Below are positions 7,457 to 16,756 of a DNA stretch of 64,000 bases, one piece after another (within the stretch, counting starts at the first letter, position 1; the number at the start of each line of letters is the position of its first letter). The notes under the pieces are model-generated. The model was not told the origin of the DNA. It saw nothing but the letters and a program-made list of their open reading frames with translations, and made no database searches. Source of the DNA: Streptomyces antibioticus (lineage in GTDB: Bacteria; Actinomycetota; Actinomycetes; Streptomycetales; Streptomycetaceae); NCBI RefSeq assembly GCF_002019855.1, contig NZ_CM007717.1, positions 6,181,043-6,245,042 of the forward strand, written 5' to 3'. The translations under genes were made by a program, and so were the position numbers.

Positions 7457-9685
7457 ATGCCCGTCACCCGCCGTACCGTCCTCGCCGGCACCGCGGCCGC
7501 CGCCGCGCTGTCCGTACCGGCCGCGCTGCCCGCCGGAGAGGCTCGCGCGGCCACCGGCACCACCGCCGCCGCCGGGACGGCACCCGCCCCCGAGGGCGCC
7601 CCCGGCTACCGCTGGCGCAACGTCGTCATCGGCGGCACCGGCTTCGTCACCGGCGTCCTCTTCCACCCCACCGTCCGCGGCCTGGCCTACGCCCGTACGG
7701 ACATCGGCGGCGCCTACCGCTGGGACGAGGGACCCGCGCGCTGGACCCCGCTCACCGACCACCTCGGCTGGGACGACTGGAACCTGCTCGGCGTGGAGGC
7801 CCTCGCGGTCGACCCCGCCCACCCGGACCGCCTCTACCTCGCGCTCGGCACCTACGCCCAGTCCTGGGCGGGCGACGGCGCCGTCCTGCGCTCCGAGGAC
7901 CGCGGCGCCACCTGGACCCGCGCCGACCTGGCCGTGAAGCTGGGCGCGAACGAGGACGGCCGGGGCACCGGGGAGCGCCTCCTCGTCGACCCCCGGGACA
8001 GCGACACGCTGTGGCTGGGGACCCGCCACGACGGGCTCCTCCGATCCACCGACCGGGGCGCCACATGGGCGGCCGCCGACGGCTTCCCGGGCACGCCGAG
8101 CGCGACCGGCCAGGGCGTCACCCTGCTGGTCGCCGCGGGCCGCACCCTCTACGCCGGGTGGGGCGACTCCGACGGCACCCCCGGCTCCCCGAACCTCTTC
8201 CGGACCAGCGACGGCCGCACCTGGGAGGCCGTACCCGGACAGCCCACCGGTCCCGCAGCGAAGGTCCCGGTCCGGGCCGCCCACGACCGCCACGCCGGTG
8301 AGCTGTACGTGACGTACGCCGACGCCCCGGGACCCAACGGCCAGTCGGCCGGCAGTGTGCACAAACTGTCGGTCACCGGCGGCGGTTGGACCGACGTGAC
8401 CCCGGCCGCGCCCGCCGCGGGCGACACCTTTGGCTACGGCGGGGTCGCCGTGGACGCCCGCCGCCCCGGCACGGTCGTCGTCTCCACCAACAACCGCTGG
8501 GCGGCCGTCGACACCCTGTACCGGACCACGGACGGCGGCCGCACCTGGACGTCCCTGAAGGACACCGCCGTTCTCGACGTCTCCGAGACGCCCTACCTCA
8601 AGTGGGGTGAGGAGAAGCCCAAGTTCGGCTGGTGGATCCAGACCGTCGCCGTCGACCCGCACGACTCCCGGCACGTCCTGTACGGCACCGGCGCCACCGT
8701 CTACGGCACCCGCGACCTGTGCCACTGGGCGCCGCGGATCCGCGGTCTGGAGGAGTCCTCGGTACGGCAGTTGATCTCGCCGCCGACCGGTCCCGCGCAT
8801 CTGATCAGCGGGCTCGGGGACATCGGCGTGATGTACCACGAGCGGCTCACGGCCTCGCCGTCGCGGGGCATGGCGACGAACCCCGTCTTCGGGACGGCGA
8901 CGGGACTCGCCCAGGCCGCGGCCAGGCCGTCGTACGTCGTCCGCACCGGCTGGGGCGACCACGGCAACGGCGCCTTCTCGCACGACGGCGGCCGCACCTG
9001 GGAGCCCTTCGCGGCACAGCCCGCCCTCGCCGCGCAGGCGCCGGGGCCGATCGCGGTCGGCGCCGACGGCCGGGTGCTGCTCTGGAGCTTCGTGCACTGG
9101 GACGGCACCGGGTACCCCGCCCACCGCTCCACCGACGGCGGCAGGACCTGGACCGAGGTGCCCACCTTCCCGGCGGGCGCCACCCCGCTCGCCGACCCGG
9201 CCGATCCGGTCCGCTTCTACGCGTACGACACCGGCAGCGGGACCCTGTACGCCAGCACCGACGGCGGGCTCACCTTCACCGGCCGGGCGGGCGGACTGCC
9301 CGCGGGGGACAGCCAGTTCCAACTGGCGGCGGCGCCGGGGCGCTCCGGCGACCTCTGGCTGAGCACCAAGGGGAACGGCCTGTACCGGTCCACCGACGGC
9401 GGGGCGTCCTTCACCAGGTCGACCAGTTGCTGGGCGTCGTACACCGTCGCCTTCGGCAGGGCCGCCGCCGGGGCCTCCTACCCGGCCGTCTACCAGGTCG
9501 GCGCCACCGGGGACGTCACCGCCGTGCACCGCTCCGACGACGGCGGGGCGAGCTGGGTCCGGATCGACGACGACCGGCACCGCTGGGGCTGGACCGGCGC
9601 GGCCCTCGCCGCCGACCCGCGGATCCACGGCCGTGTCTACGTCGCCACCAACGGGCGGGGCATCCAGTACGGGGAGCCGGTGTGA
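7457..9685 (+). CDS. Secreted GH74 xyloglucanase
   Basis: The 742-residue enzyme belongs to GH74, whose members cut the glucan backbone of xyloglucan. The ATG at 7457 has GAGGT six bases upstream and opens a signal with a twin-arginine motif (TRRTVLAG), probably cleaved after about residue 31 (GEARA). The mature part shows repeated SxDxGxTW-like blades of the double seven-bladed propeller (for example SEDRGATW, STDGGRTW). The two family catalytic aspartates can be placed: Asp82 in YARTDIGGAY and Asp455 in GLGDIG. Unlike many actinobacterial GH74 enzymes there is no C-terminal cellulose-binding module. It acts outside the cell and should release the oligosaccharides taken up by the adjacent importer. 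Confidence 0.93.
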   Translation: MPVTRRTVLAGTAAAAALSVPAALPAGEARAATGTTAAAGTAPAPEGAPGYRWRNVVIGGTGFVTGVLFHPTVRGLAYARTDIGGAYRWDEGPARWTPLTDHLGWDDWNLLGVEALAVDPAHPDRLYLALGTYAQSWAGDGAVLRSEDRGATWTRADLAVKLGANEDGRGTGERLLVDPRDSDTLWLGTRHDGLLRSTDRGATWAAADGFPGTPSATGQGVTLLVAAGRTLYAGWGDSDGTPGSPNLFRTSDGRTWEAVPGQPTGPAAKVPVRAAHDRHAGELYVTYADAPGPNGQSAGSVHKLSVTGGGWTDVTPAAPAAGDTFGYGGVAVDARRPGTVVVSTNNRWAAVDTLYRTTDGGRTWTSLKDTAVLDVSETPYLKWGEEKPKFGWWIQTVAVDPHDSRHVLYGTGATVYGTRDLCHWAPRIRGLEESSVRQLISPPTGPAHLISGLGDIGVMYHERLTASPSRGMATNPVFGTATGLAQAAARPSYVVRTGWGDHGNGAFSHDGGRTWEPFAAQPALAAQAPGPIAVGADGRVLLWSFVHWDGTGYPAHRSTDGGRTWTEVPTFPAGATPLADPADPVRFYAYDTGSGTLYASTDGGLTFTGRAGGLPAGDSQFQLAAAPGRSGDLWLSTKGNGLYRSTDGGASFTRSTSCWASYTVAFGRAAAGASYPAVYQVGATGDVTAVHRSDDGGASWVRIDDDRHRWGWTGAALAADPRIHGRVYVATNGRGIQYGEPV

Positions 9686-11652
9686 GGCCGGGCCTGCGGG
9701 ACGTCACCCGCGGCCGGATCCTGTTCGGCGGCGACTACAACCCCGAGCAGTGGCCCGAGGAGACCTGGCGGGAGGACGTCCGGCTGATGCGCGAGGCCGG
9801 CGTCAACGCGGTGACCGTCGGCGTCTTCTCCTGGGCGAGGCTCGAACCCCGGCCGGGGGCACGGGAGTTCGGCTGGCTGGACCGGCTGATGGACCTGCTG
9901 CACGAGCACGGGATCGGCGTGGTCCTGGCCACCCCCACCGCCGCCCCGCCGCCGTGGCTCGGCCGGCTGCACCCCGACACCCTGCCCCGCACCGAGGACG
10001 GCCGGATCGAGTGGTGGGGCGGCCGGCAGCACTTCTCCCATTCCAGCGCCGCCTACCGCGCCCACGCGGCCGCCATCACCGAGGCGCTGGCGGCCCGTTA
10101 CGCGGACCACCCCGCGCTGACCCTGTGGCACATCAACAACGAGTACTGCACGGCCGACCACGGCGACGAGGCCGCCGCCCGCTTCCGCCGCTGGCTGCGC
10201 GCCCGGTACGGCACCCTCGACGCCCTCAACACCGCCTGGGGCACGGCCTTCTGGAGCCAGGGCTACGACACCTGGGACGGCATCCTGCCGCCGCGCACCC
10301 CGCACCATCTCCGGAACCCCGCCCAGGTGCTGGACTTCCGGCGCTTCACCTCCGACATGCTCCTGGAGTGCTTCACCGCCGAGCGGGACATCGTCACCCG
10401 GCACACCCCGCGGGTGCCGGTCACCACCAACTTCATGCCGCTCTTCATCGGCCAGGACGCCTGGCGCTGGGCCGAGGAGGAGGACGTCGTCTCCGTCGAC
10501 CTCTACCCCGACCCGCGCGACCCCCTCGGCGCTCAGCACGGTGCGCTCGTCCAGGACCTCACCCGCTCGCAGGCCCGCGGCCCCTGGATGCTGATGGAGC
10601 AGGCGGCGGGCCGGGTCGACTGGCGCGCGGTGAACCACCCCAGACCGCGCGGCCTGCACCGGCTGTGGTCCTTCCAGGCCGTGGCCCGCGGCGCGGACGC
10701 CGTCTGTCACTTCCAGTGGCGCCAGTCCCGGCAGGGCGCCGAGAAGTTCCACTCCGGCATGCTCGGGCACGCGGGGGAGCGGGGCCGCACCTTCCAGGAG
10801 ATCAAGCGGATCGGCGCCGAACTGGCCCTGATCGGCGGCGAGGTGACCGGCACCCGCAACCACGCCGACATCGCGATCCTGCACGACTGGCACGCCTGGT
10901 GGGCGAGCGCCCAGGACTCCCGCCCCTCCGCGCGCGTCGACCATCCGGCCGTGCTGCACGCCTGGCACCGCGCCCTGTGGGAGGCCCACCTCGCCACCGA
11001 CTTCGCCCACCCCGATCACGACCTCGGCGGCTACCGGCTGGTCGTCGTCCCGCAGTCGTACGCGATGACGGACGCGGCGATCGACAACCTCCTCGGGTAC
11101 GTCCGGGCCGGCGGCACCCTGGTCTGCGGCTTCCTCACCGGCGTCGCCGACCAGGACGACCGGATCCGCCCCGGCGGCATGGACGCCCGGCTGCGAGAAC
11201 TGTTCGGCATCGACGTCCTGCACGAGTGGTGGCCGCTGGAGGAGGGGGAGAGCGCCGACTGCGACGGCTTCCGGGGCACTCTGTGGTCGGAGGAGATCGA
11301 GGCGGCCGAGGACGCCACGGTCGAGGCCCGCTACACGGGCGGCGAACTCGGCGGACTGCCCGCCGTGGTGCGCCGCGACCGCGCCTGGTACCTCTCGACG
11401 CTCCCCGAACCGGACGCCCTGCGCGCCCTGCTCACCCGGATCGCCGCCGACGCGGGCGCCCGCCCGGTCCTCGCCGGTCTGCCCGCGCGCGTGGAGGCGG
11501 TACGCCGCGGTGAGCTGCTCTTCCTCCTTCACCACGGGCGCGACCCGGTGACCGTCGACCTGCCAGGACCGCACACCGACCTGCTCACCGGTGACAAGCT
11601 CACCGGACAGATCACCCTCGGCCGGTACGGCGTGGCGGTGCTGCGCCCGTGA
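9682..11652 (+). CDS. GH42 beta-galactosidase
   Basis: The 656-residue protein starts at a GTG overlapping the GH74 stop codon (GTGA), with GGGGAG before it. It begins with RILFGGDYNPEQWPE, the typical GH42 start. The acid/base is Glu154 in LWHINNEYC and the nucleophile is Glu306 in WMLMEQ. A TIM barrel, a trimerisation-type domain with a glutamine-amidotransferase-like fold and a short beta domain account for the length. It has no signal peptide and should act in the cytosol, removing the beta-1,2-galactose of xyloglucan side chains; the linkage preference is inferred from the locus. Confidence 0.92.
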   Translation: MRPGLRDVTRGRILFGGDYNPEQWPEETWREDVRLMREAGVNAVTVGVFSWARLEPRPGAREFGWLDRLMDLLHEHGIGVVLATPTAAPPPWLGRLHPDTLPRTEDGRIEWWGGRQHFSHSSAAYRAHAAAITEALAARYADHPALTLWHINNEYCTADHGDEAAARFRRWLRARYGTLDALNTAWGTAFWSQGYDTWDGILPPRTPHHLRNPAQVLDFRRFTSDMLLECFTAERDIVTRHTPRVPVTTNFMPLFIGQDAWRWAEEEDVVSVDLYPDPRDPLGAQHGALVQDLTRSQARGPWMLMEQAAGRVDWRAVNHPRPRGLHRLWSFQAVARGADAVCHFQWRQSRQGAEKFHSGMLGHAGERGRTFQEIKRIGAELALIGGEVTGTRNHADIAILHDWHAWWASAQDSRPSARVDHPAVLHAWHRALWEAHLATDFAHPDHDLGGYRLVVVPQSYAMTDAAIDNLLGYVRAGGTLVCGFLTGVADQDDRIRPGGMDARLRELFGIDVLHEWWPLEEGESADCDGFRGTLWSEEIEAAEDATVEARYTGGELGGLPAVVRRDRAWYLSTLPEPDALRALLTRIAADAGARPVLAGLPARVEAVRRGELLFLLHHGRDPVTVDLPGPHTDLLTGDKLTGQITLGRYGVAVLRP

Positions 11653-13901
11653 ACCCCGTCCACGGCACCTGGGAACCCCGGCCCGCCGCCCGCTGGGAGG
11701 ACGCCTTCCTGAGCGGCAACGGCCGGCACGGCATCCTGGTGTTCGGTGATCCGGACGACGACCGGGTCGTCGTCACCCATCACACGCTGGTCCGCCCCAA
11801 CGGCGGCGAACACGCCCGCCCGCCCGAGCTGGCCGCCGAACTCCCCGCCCTCCAGGACCGGTTGCTCGCCGGGGACCTGACCGCCGCCGAGAGCTTCACC
11901 GACGGCCGGCCCCTCCAGTGGGTCCAGCCCTTCCACCCGGCCTTCCAACTCCGCCTCAGGGCCGCATCACCCCCGCCCGAGCCGCACGACCACCGCCGTA
12001 CCGTCGACTTCACCACCGGCGAGATCACCGCCCGCCGTGCCGACCGGACCGGCCAGGTCTTCGTCTCCCGCGCCGACGACGTGATCGTCCACCGCGTCAC
12101 CGCCCCCGACCTGCACCTCTCCCTGGACCACCGGCTCCCCGGCGCCCCCGCCGACCTGGCCGTCGGCCACGGCGCGGTCCGCATCCCGGAGGGTGCCCTG
12201 CTCACCCTGCGCGCCCGCTACCCGGCGAGCGAGCGCGGGTACACCGGCGTGACCCTCGCCGTGGTCACCGGCGGCAGCACCGAACTCGCCCTCCCCGGCG
12301 TCCGGATCACCGGCGCCGCGTCCGTGCTGCTCCTGACCCGCGTCCGCCGCCACACCGGCGACCTGGACCTCACCGCCGAGCGGCGCGCCCTCGCCGCACT
12401 GCCGCACTCCTACGACACCCTCCTGGCCCGCCATCTCGCCCTGCACCGCACCGCCTACACGCGCGTCACCCTCGACCTGCACGCCGACCCGGCCGAACGC
12501 GCCCTGCCCGGCTCGGAGTTGCTGAAGCGCCCGGACAGCCCGGCGCTCCTGGAACGCCTCTTCGCCGCCGGCCGCTACCATCTGCTCTCCTCCTCCGGTC
12601 TCAACCCGCCCCGGCTGACCGGCCTGTGGACCGGCGACTGGGACACCGCGTGGTCCGGGGCGTTCACCCACGACGCGAACCTCAACCTCCAGACCGCCTC
12701 CGCCACGGCCGCCGCCCTCCCCGAGGTCACCGCCGCCCTCGCCGGCCTGATCCACCGGCAGCGCGACGACTGGCGCGAGAACGCCCGCGCCGTCTTCGGC
12801 GCCCGCGGCATGGTCGCGCCCGCGCACAGCGACGGCGAGTCCGGGCTGTCGTACCACTTCAGCCGGGAGTACCCGCTGCACCTGTGGACGGCAGGGGCCG
12901 ACTGGCTGCTCAAGCCGCTGGTCGACCACGACGAGGCCCACGGCGTCCGCGACCCGCGCACCGCCGCCGCGCTCGCCGAGGTCGCCCGGTTCTACGAGGA
13001 CTTCCTGACCCGCACCGACGCCGGGGGACGGCTCGTCGTCGTCCCCTCCTACTCGCCCGAGAACCGTCCCGCGAACGGCAGTTGGGGCGCACTCGACGCG
13101 GCCATGGACCTCTCCGCCGCCCGGCACGCCCTGCGCACCGCCGCCGACCGCCACCCCGGCCCGGACGCCGACCGATGGCGGGCCCTCGCCGACCGTCTCC
13201 CGCCGCACCGGATCAACGCCGACGGCGCCCTCGCCGAATGGGCCCGCCCCGGCCTCGACGACACCTACGACCACCGCCACCTCAGCCATCTGTACGGCGT
13301 GTGGCCGCTGGACGAGATCACCCCGTACGACACTCCGCGCCTCGCGGCCGCCGCCCACCGGGCGCTCGCCCTGCGCGGCGCCGAGAACGACTCCGCGCAC
13401 GGCCATCTGCACCACGCCCTGATCGCGGCGAGGCTGCTCGACGGCCCCCGGGTCGGCCACGCCCTCGCCGCCGTCCTGGACGGCGACTTCTTCCACGCCT
13501 CCCTGATGAGCGCCCACTACCCCCACCGGCACGTCTACAACGCCGACGCCGCCCACACCCTGCCGGCCGTGCTGATCGAGGCACTGATCCACTCCACGCC
13601 CGAGCGGCTGGTCCTGCTCCCCGCCGTGCCGGCCGCGCTGCCCGCGGGCGAACTGCGCGGTGTGCGCACCCGGTTCGGCGCTCAGGCCGACCTCTTCTGG
13701 GGTCCCCGGGGCCTGCGAGCCGTGCTGCGGCCGACGCGCACCGTGCGCGTCGACGTCCGGACCCCCGACGGCGAGGCGAGAGCGCTCGACCTCGTCGCCG
13801 GCGCGGAACACGTCCTCACCGCGGGGACGTGGCACCTCCCCCCACCCATGGAAGGGACACCATGGCACCACACACACGGGCCGGGCTCGCCAAGGCCCTG
13901 A
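11649..13901 (+). CDS. GH95 alpha-L-fucosidase (or alpha-L-galactosidase)
   Basis: The 750-residue protein overlaps the GH42 stop by four bases (GTGA) and has no signal peptide. It follows the GH95 layout: an N-terminal beta-sandwich (WEDAFLSGNGRHGILVFG near the start), a linker, an (alpha/alpha)6 barrel and a small C-terminal beta domain. The paired asparagines of the active site appear in ANLNLQ, and HRHLSHLYG is the conserved barrel motif. GH95 enzymes hydrolyse Fuc-alpha-1,2-Gal by inversion, which is the terminal linkage of fucosylated xyloglucan; some members act on alpha-L-galactose instead. The motif after ANLNLQ (TAS) differs from the MNYW usual in the family, so specificity needs an assay. 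Confidence 0.87.
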   Translation: MNPVHGTWEPRPAARWEDAFLSGNGRHGILVFGDPDDDRVVVTHHTLVRPNGGEHARPPELAAELPALQDRLLAGDLTAAESFTDGRPLQWVQPFHPAFQLRLRAASPPPEPHDHRRTVDFTTGEITARRADRTGQVFVSRADDVIVHRVTAPDLHLSLDHRLPGAPADLAVGHGAVRIPEGALLTLRARYPASERGYTGVTLAVVTGGSTELALPGVRITGAASVLLLTRVRRHTGDLDLTAERRALAALPHSYDTLLARHLALHRTAYTRVTLDLHADPAERALPGSELLKRPDSPALLERLFAAGRYHLLSSSGLNPPRLTGLWTGDWDTAWSGAFTHDANLNLQTASATAAALPEVTAALAGLIHRQRDDWRENARAVFGARGMVAPAHSDGESGLSYHFSREYPLHLWTAGADWLLKPLVDHDEAHGVRDPRTAAALAEVARFYEDFLTRTDAGGRLVVVPSYSPENRPANGSWGALDAAMDLSAARHALRTAADRHPGPDADRWRALADRLPPHRINADGALAEWARPGLDDTYDHRHLSHLYGVWPLDEITPYDTPRLAAAAHRALALRGAENDSAHGHLHHALIAARLLDGPRVGHALAAVLDGDFFHASLMSAHYPHRHVYNADAAHTLPAVLIEALIHSTPERLVLLPAVPAALPAGELRGVRTRFGAQADLFWGPRGLRAVLRPTRTVRVDVRTPDGEARALDLVAGAEHVLTAGTWHLPPPMEGTPWHHTHGPGSPRP

Positions 13902-14575
13902 CCGCCCCCGCCCTCGCCCTCGGCATCACCGTCGGCATGGCGGCCGCCCCCGCCTCGGCCGCCGTCTGGAACTCCTGCGACCAGTGGGGCAACACCACCC
14001 TGGGCGGCTACACGCTCTACAACAACATCTGGGGTTCCGGCGCCGGAAGCCAGTGCGTCTGGGCCAACTCCGGTACGAACTGGGGCGTCTGGGCGAACCA
14101 TCCGAACACCGGCGGCATCAAGTCCTACCCGAACTCCAAGAAGGTCATCAACAAGACGATCACCTCCCTGGGTTCGCTCTCCAGCAGCTACAACGTCACG
14201 GTCCCGTCGTCCGGCGCGTACAACACGTCGTACGACATCTGGGACACGGACTACGACTACGAGATCATGCTCTGGGTGAACTACAACGGCGCCGTGGGAC
14301 CGCTCGGCACCTCCCAGGGCACCGTCACCCTCGGCGGTCACACCTGGAGCGTCCACAAGGGCAGCAACGGCGCCAACGAGGTGTTCTCCTTCCTGCGCAC
14401 CTCCGACTCCTCCTCCGGCACCGTGAACATCCTGCCGATCCTGAAGTGGATCAAGGACACGAAGGGCTGGTTCGGCAACGAGACCATCGGGGACGTGCAG
14501 TTCGGGTACGAGATCACCTCGTCCTCGGGCGGCCTCGACTTCGTGACCAACAACCTCACCGTCAGCAGCAGTTGA
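13862..14575 (+). CDS. Secreted GH12 endoglucanase/xyloglucanase
   Basis: The 237-residue protein has a Sec signal (hydrophobic residues 10-28, cleavage after about Ala34 in APASAA) and then a single GH12 beta-jelly-roll domain with no carbohydrate-binding module. The two catalytic glutamates are visible: Glu134 in DYEIMLW (nucleophile) and Glu217 in QFGYEIT (acid/base). Its ATG lies inside the end of the GH95 gene, giving a 40-base overlap in a different frame, with GAAGGGAC as ribosome-binding site. GH12 enzymes cut beta-1,4-glucan and some prefer xyloglucan, which fits this locus. It is the last gene of the importer operon. Confidence 0.9.
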   Translation: MAPHTRAGLAKALTAPALALGITVGMAAAPASAAVWNSCDQWGNTTLGGYTLYNNIWGSGAGSQCVWANSGTNWGVWANHPNTGGIKSYPNSKKVINKTITSLGSLSSSYNVTVPSSGAYNTSYDIWDTDYDYEIMLWVNYNGAVGPLGTSQGTVTLGGHTWSVHKGSNGANEVFSFLRTSDSSSGTVNILPILKWIKDTKGWFGNETIGDVQFGYEITSSSGGLDFVTNNLTVSSS

Positions 14576-14612
14576 CGCGGGCGGGCCGGGGCGCCGGTCT
14601 GCCGCGGGGCCG

Positions 14613-16661
14613 CTATCCGGCCACCGGCAGCCGCGCCCCGTCCCGCAGGAACAGCGGGATCCGCTCCAGCGGCGCGTCGACCGTCACGGCCGCCCCGCCC
14701 GGGTACGTCTCACCGGTCCACGCGTCCGTCCACACCGCCCCCGCCGGGAGATACGCCGTACGGCTGGTGGCGCCCGCCGTCAGCACCGGCGCCACCAGCA
14801 GGTCCCGGCCGAAGAGATAGGCGTCGTCGACCGACCAGGCCGCCGGGTCGCCGGGGAACTCCAGGAACAGCGGCCGCATCGGCGGCAGCCCCTCCTCGTG
14901 CGCCTCCCGCATCACGTCCAGCACATACGGCCGCAGCCGCTCCCGCAGCCGCAGATACGCCTCCAGGACCGCCCCGGCCTCCTCGCCGTACGACCACACC
15001 TCGTTGGGGCCGCCCGTCATGTCCGGGCCGAGCGGCATGCCCGGGTCGCGGAAGCCGTGCAGCCGCATCAGCGGGGACAGCGCGCCGAACTGGAACCAGC
15101 GGACCATGACCTCCCGGTACGCCGGGTCGTCCGGATCGCCGCCGTGGAAGCCGCCGATGTCGGTGTTCCACCACGGGATGCCCGACAGCGCGGTGTTGAG
15201 ACCGGCCGCGATCTGGCGGCGCAGGGTGGCGAAGTCGGCACCGATGTCACCCGACCACAGGGCGGCGCCGTAGCGCTGACTGCCCGCCCACGCCGACCGG
15301 TTGAGGGTGATCACCTCCTCGCCGGCGGCCCGCAGCCCGTCGTGGAAGGCGCGCGCGTTGTCCGCCGGGTAGAGGTTGCCGACCTCCAGACCGGGCCCCG
15401 CCCAGTACCGCAGGTTCTCCTGGAAGCCCGGCTTCAGCTCCGGCTCGCAGGCGTCCAGCCAGAACGCCTTGATGCCGTACGGCACAAGGTAGTTGTCCCG
15501 GATCCGGGACCACAGGAAGTCCCGCGCCCCGGGGTTCGTCGCGTCGTAGAACGCCACCTGGACCGTGGACGCGACGCCCTTGTCCGGCCAGTCGGCGTGC
15601 GCCGTCGGACCGTACTCGGTGCCGATGAGATGGCCGCGCTGCTCCAGCACGGCGTGGTTCTCCGACAGCGGGGACACCGACGGCCAGACGGAGACCACCA
15701 GCCTGACGCCCAGCTCCTCCAGCTCCCGCACCATCGCCGCCGGGTCCGGCCACTCGGCCGGATCGAACTTCCAGTCGCCCAGGTGCGTCCAGTGGAAGAA
15801 GTCGCAGACGATCGCCGACAGCGGCAGCCCCCGGCGCCGGTACTCCCGGGCCACGGAAAGGAGTTCGTCCTGCGTGCGGTAGCGCAGCTTGCACTGCCAG
15901 AAGCCCGCCGCCCACTCCGGCAGCATCGGCGTACGGCCCGTCACCGCGCTGTAGCGGCGCTGGCCGTCCGCCGGATCCCCGGCCGTGATCCAGTAGTCGA
16001 TCTGGCGCGCCGAGTCCGCCACCCAGCGGGTGCCGTTGCCCGCCAGCTCCACCCGGCCGATCGCCGGGTTGTTCCACAGCAGGGTGTAGCCGCGGCTGGA
16101 GGTGAGCACCGGGATCGTCACCTCGGCGTTGCGCTGCACCAGGTCGAGCACCAGCCCCTTCTGGTCGAGCCGCCCGTGCTGGTGCTGGCCCAGGCCGTAC
16201 AGCTTCTCGTCGTCGTAGGCGGCGAACCGCTGCTCCAGCCGGTGGTGGCCGTTGCCGACGGGCGTGTAGAGACGGGGGCCGGGCCACCAGAAGTGGGCGC
16301 GCTCCTCGGCGAGCAGCTCCGTGCCGTCGGCGGTGCGCACGAAGCGGACCAGCCCCTCGCTGTCCACCTCGACGCCCAGCGCGCCGACGGTCAGCAGCCC
16401 GCGTCCGTCCTCGGTCTTCACGCTGGACGACGTCGGCGGCGCCTGCGGGAGCAGCGCGCCCGGCAGATCGTCGAGCAGGGGGCCGCCGAGGCGGGCGCGG
16501 ACCCGGACCGCGTCGGGGCCCCACGGTTCGATCCGCAGGGTCTCCTGACGGCCGGTCCACTCCAGCGCGCCGTCGCGTTCCCGGAAGGTGCCGACGGTGG
16601 GGGAGGACTGCGCGAGGCTGACGGTGGCTCGGCCGGTCTGGTCTTCGGCAGGCTGATTCAC
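14613..16661 (-). CDS. GH31 alpha-xylosidase
   Basis: The 682-residue enzyme lacks a signal peptide. The GTG at 16661 is preceded by AGGAG. The barrel shows the nucleophile Asp403 in AFWLDACEPE, a form characteristic of alpha-xylosidases such as E. coli YicI, and the acid/base Asp472 in LWSGDIG. A galactose-mutarotase-like N-terminal domain and a C-terminal beta domain complete the family layout. It should remove alpha-1,6-xylose from the non-reducing end of xyloglucan oligosaccharides after galactose and fucose are gone, alternating with the GH3 enzyme. The gene follows the repressor gene on the same strand and its stop codon lies 38 bases from that of the GH12 gene. Confidence 0.92.
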   Translation of the reverse strand: MNQPAEDQTGRATVSLAQSSPTVGTFRERDGALEWTGRQETLRIEPWGPDAVRVRARLGGPLLDDLPGALLPQAPPTSSSVKTEDGRGLLTVGALGVEVDSEGLVRFVRTADGTELLAEERAHFWWPGPRLYTPVGNGHHRLEQRFAAYDDEKLYGLGQHQHGRLDQKGLVLDLVQRNAEVTIPVLTSSRGYTLLWNNPAIGRVELAGNGTRWVADSARQIDYWITAGDPADGQRRYSAVTGRTPMLPEWAAGFWQCKLRYRTQDELLSVAREYRRRGLPLSAIVCDFFHWTHLGDWKFDPAEWPDPAAMVRELEELGVRLVVSVWPSVSPLSENHAVLEQRGHLIGTEYGPTAHADWPDKGVASTVQVAFYDATNPGARDFLWSRIRDNYLVPYGIKAFWLDACEPELKPGFQENLRYWAGPGLEVGNLYPADNARAFHDGLRAAGEEVITLNRSAWAGSQRYGAALWSGDIGADFATLRRQIAAGLNTALSGIPWWNTDIGGFHGGDPDDPAYREVMVRWFQFGALSPLMRLHGFRDPGMPLGPDMTGGPNEVWSYGEEAGAVLEAYLRLRERLRPYVLDVMREAHEEGLPPMRPLFLEFPGDPAAWSVDDAYLFGRDLLVAPVLTAGATSRTAYLPAGAVWTDAWTGETYPGGAAVTVDAPLERIPLFLRDGARLPVAG

Positions 16662-16682
16662 GTGGGGTGCTCCTGTGCTCCT

Positions 16683-16748
16683 GGAGGAGTGCAGACAGGG
16701 GAGTGCAGACGGAGGAGTGCGGACAGCGGAGTGCGGACGGAGGAGTGA
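16683..16748. repeat. Tandem 14 bp repeat between repressor and GH31 genes
   Basis: GGAGTGCAGAC or GGAGTGCGGAC begins at 16686, 16700, 16714 and 16728, exactly 14 bases apart, and a fifth partial copy (GGAGTGA) begins at 16742. Alternate units are more alike, giving a 28-base super-period. It fills most of the 95-base spacer between the two genes, just ahead of the GH31 ribosome-binding site. Confidence 0.9.
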
Positions 16749-16756
16749 GCGGTGGC

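Noticed and set aside
16683..16748. CRISPR array
   Set aside because: Units are only 14 bases with no unique spacers and there are no cas genes nearby.
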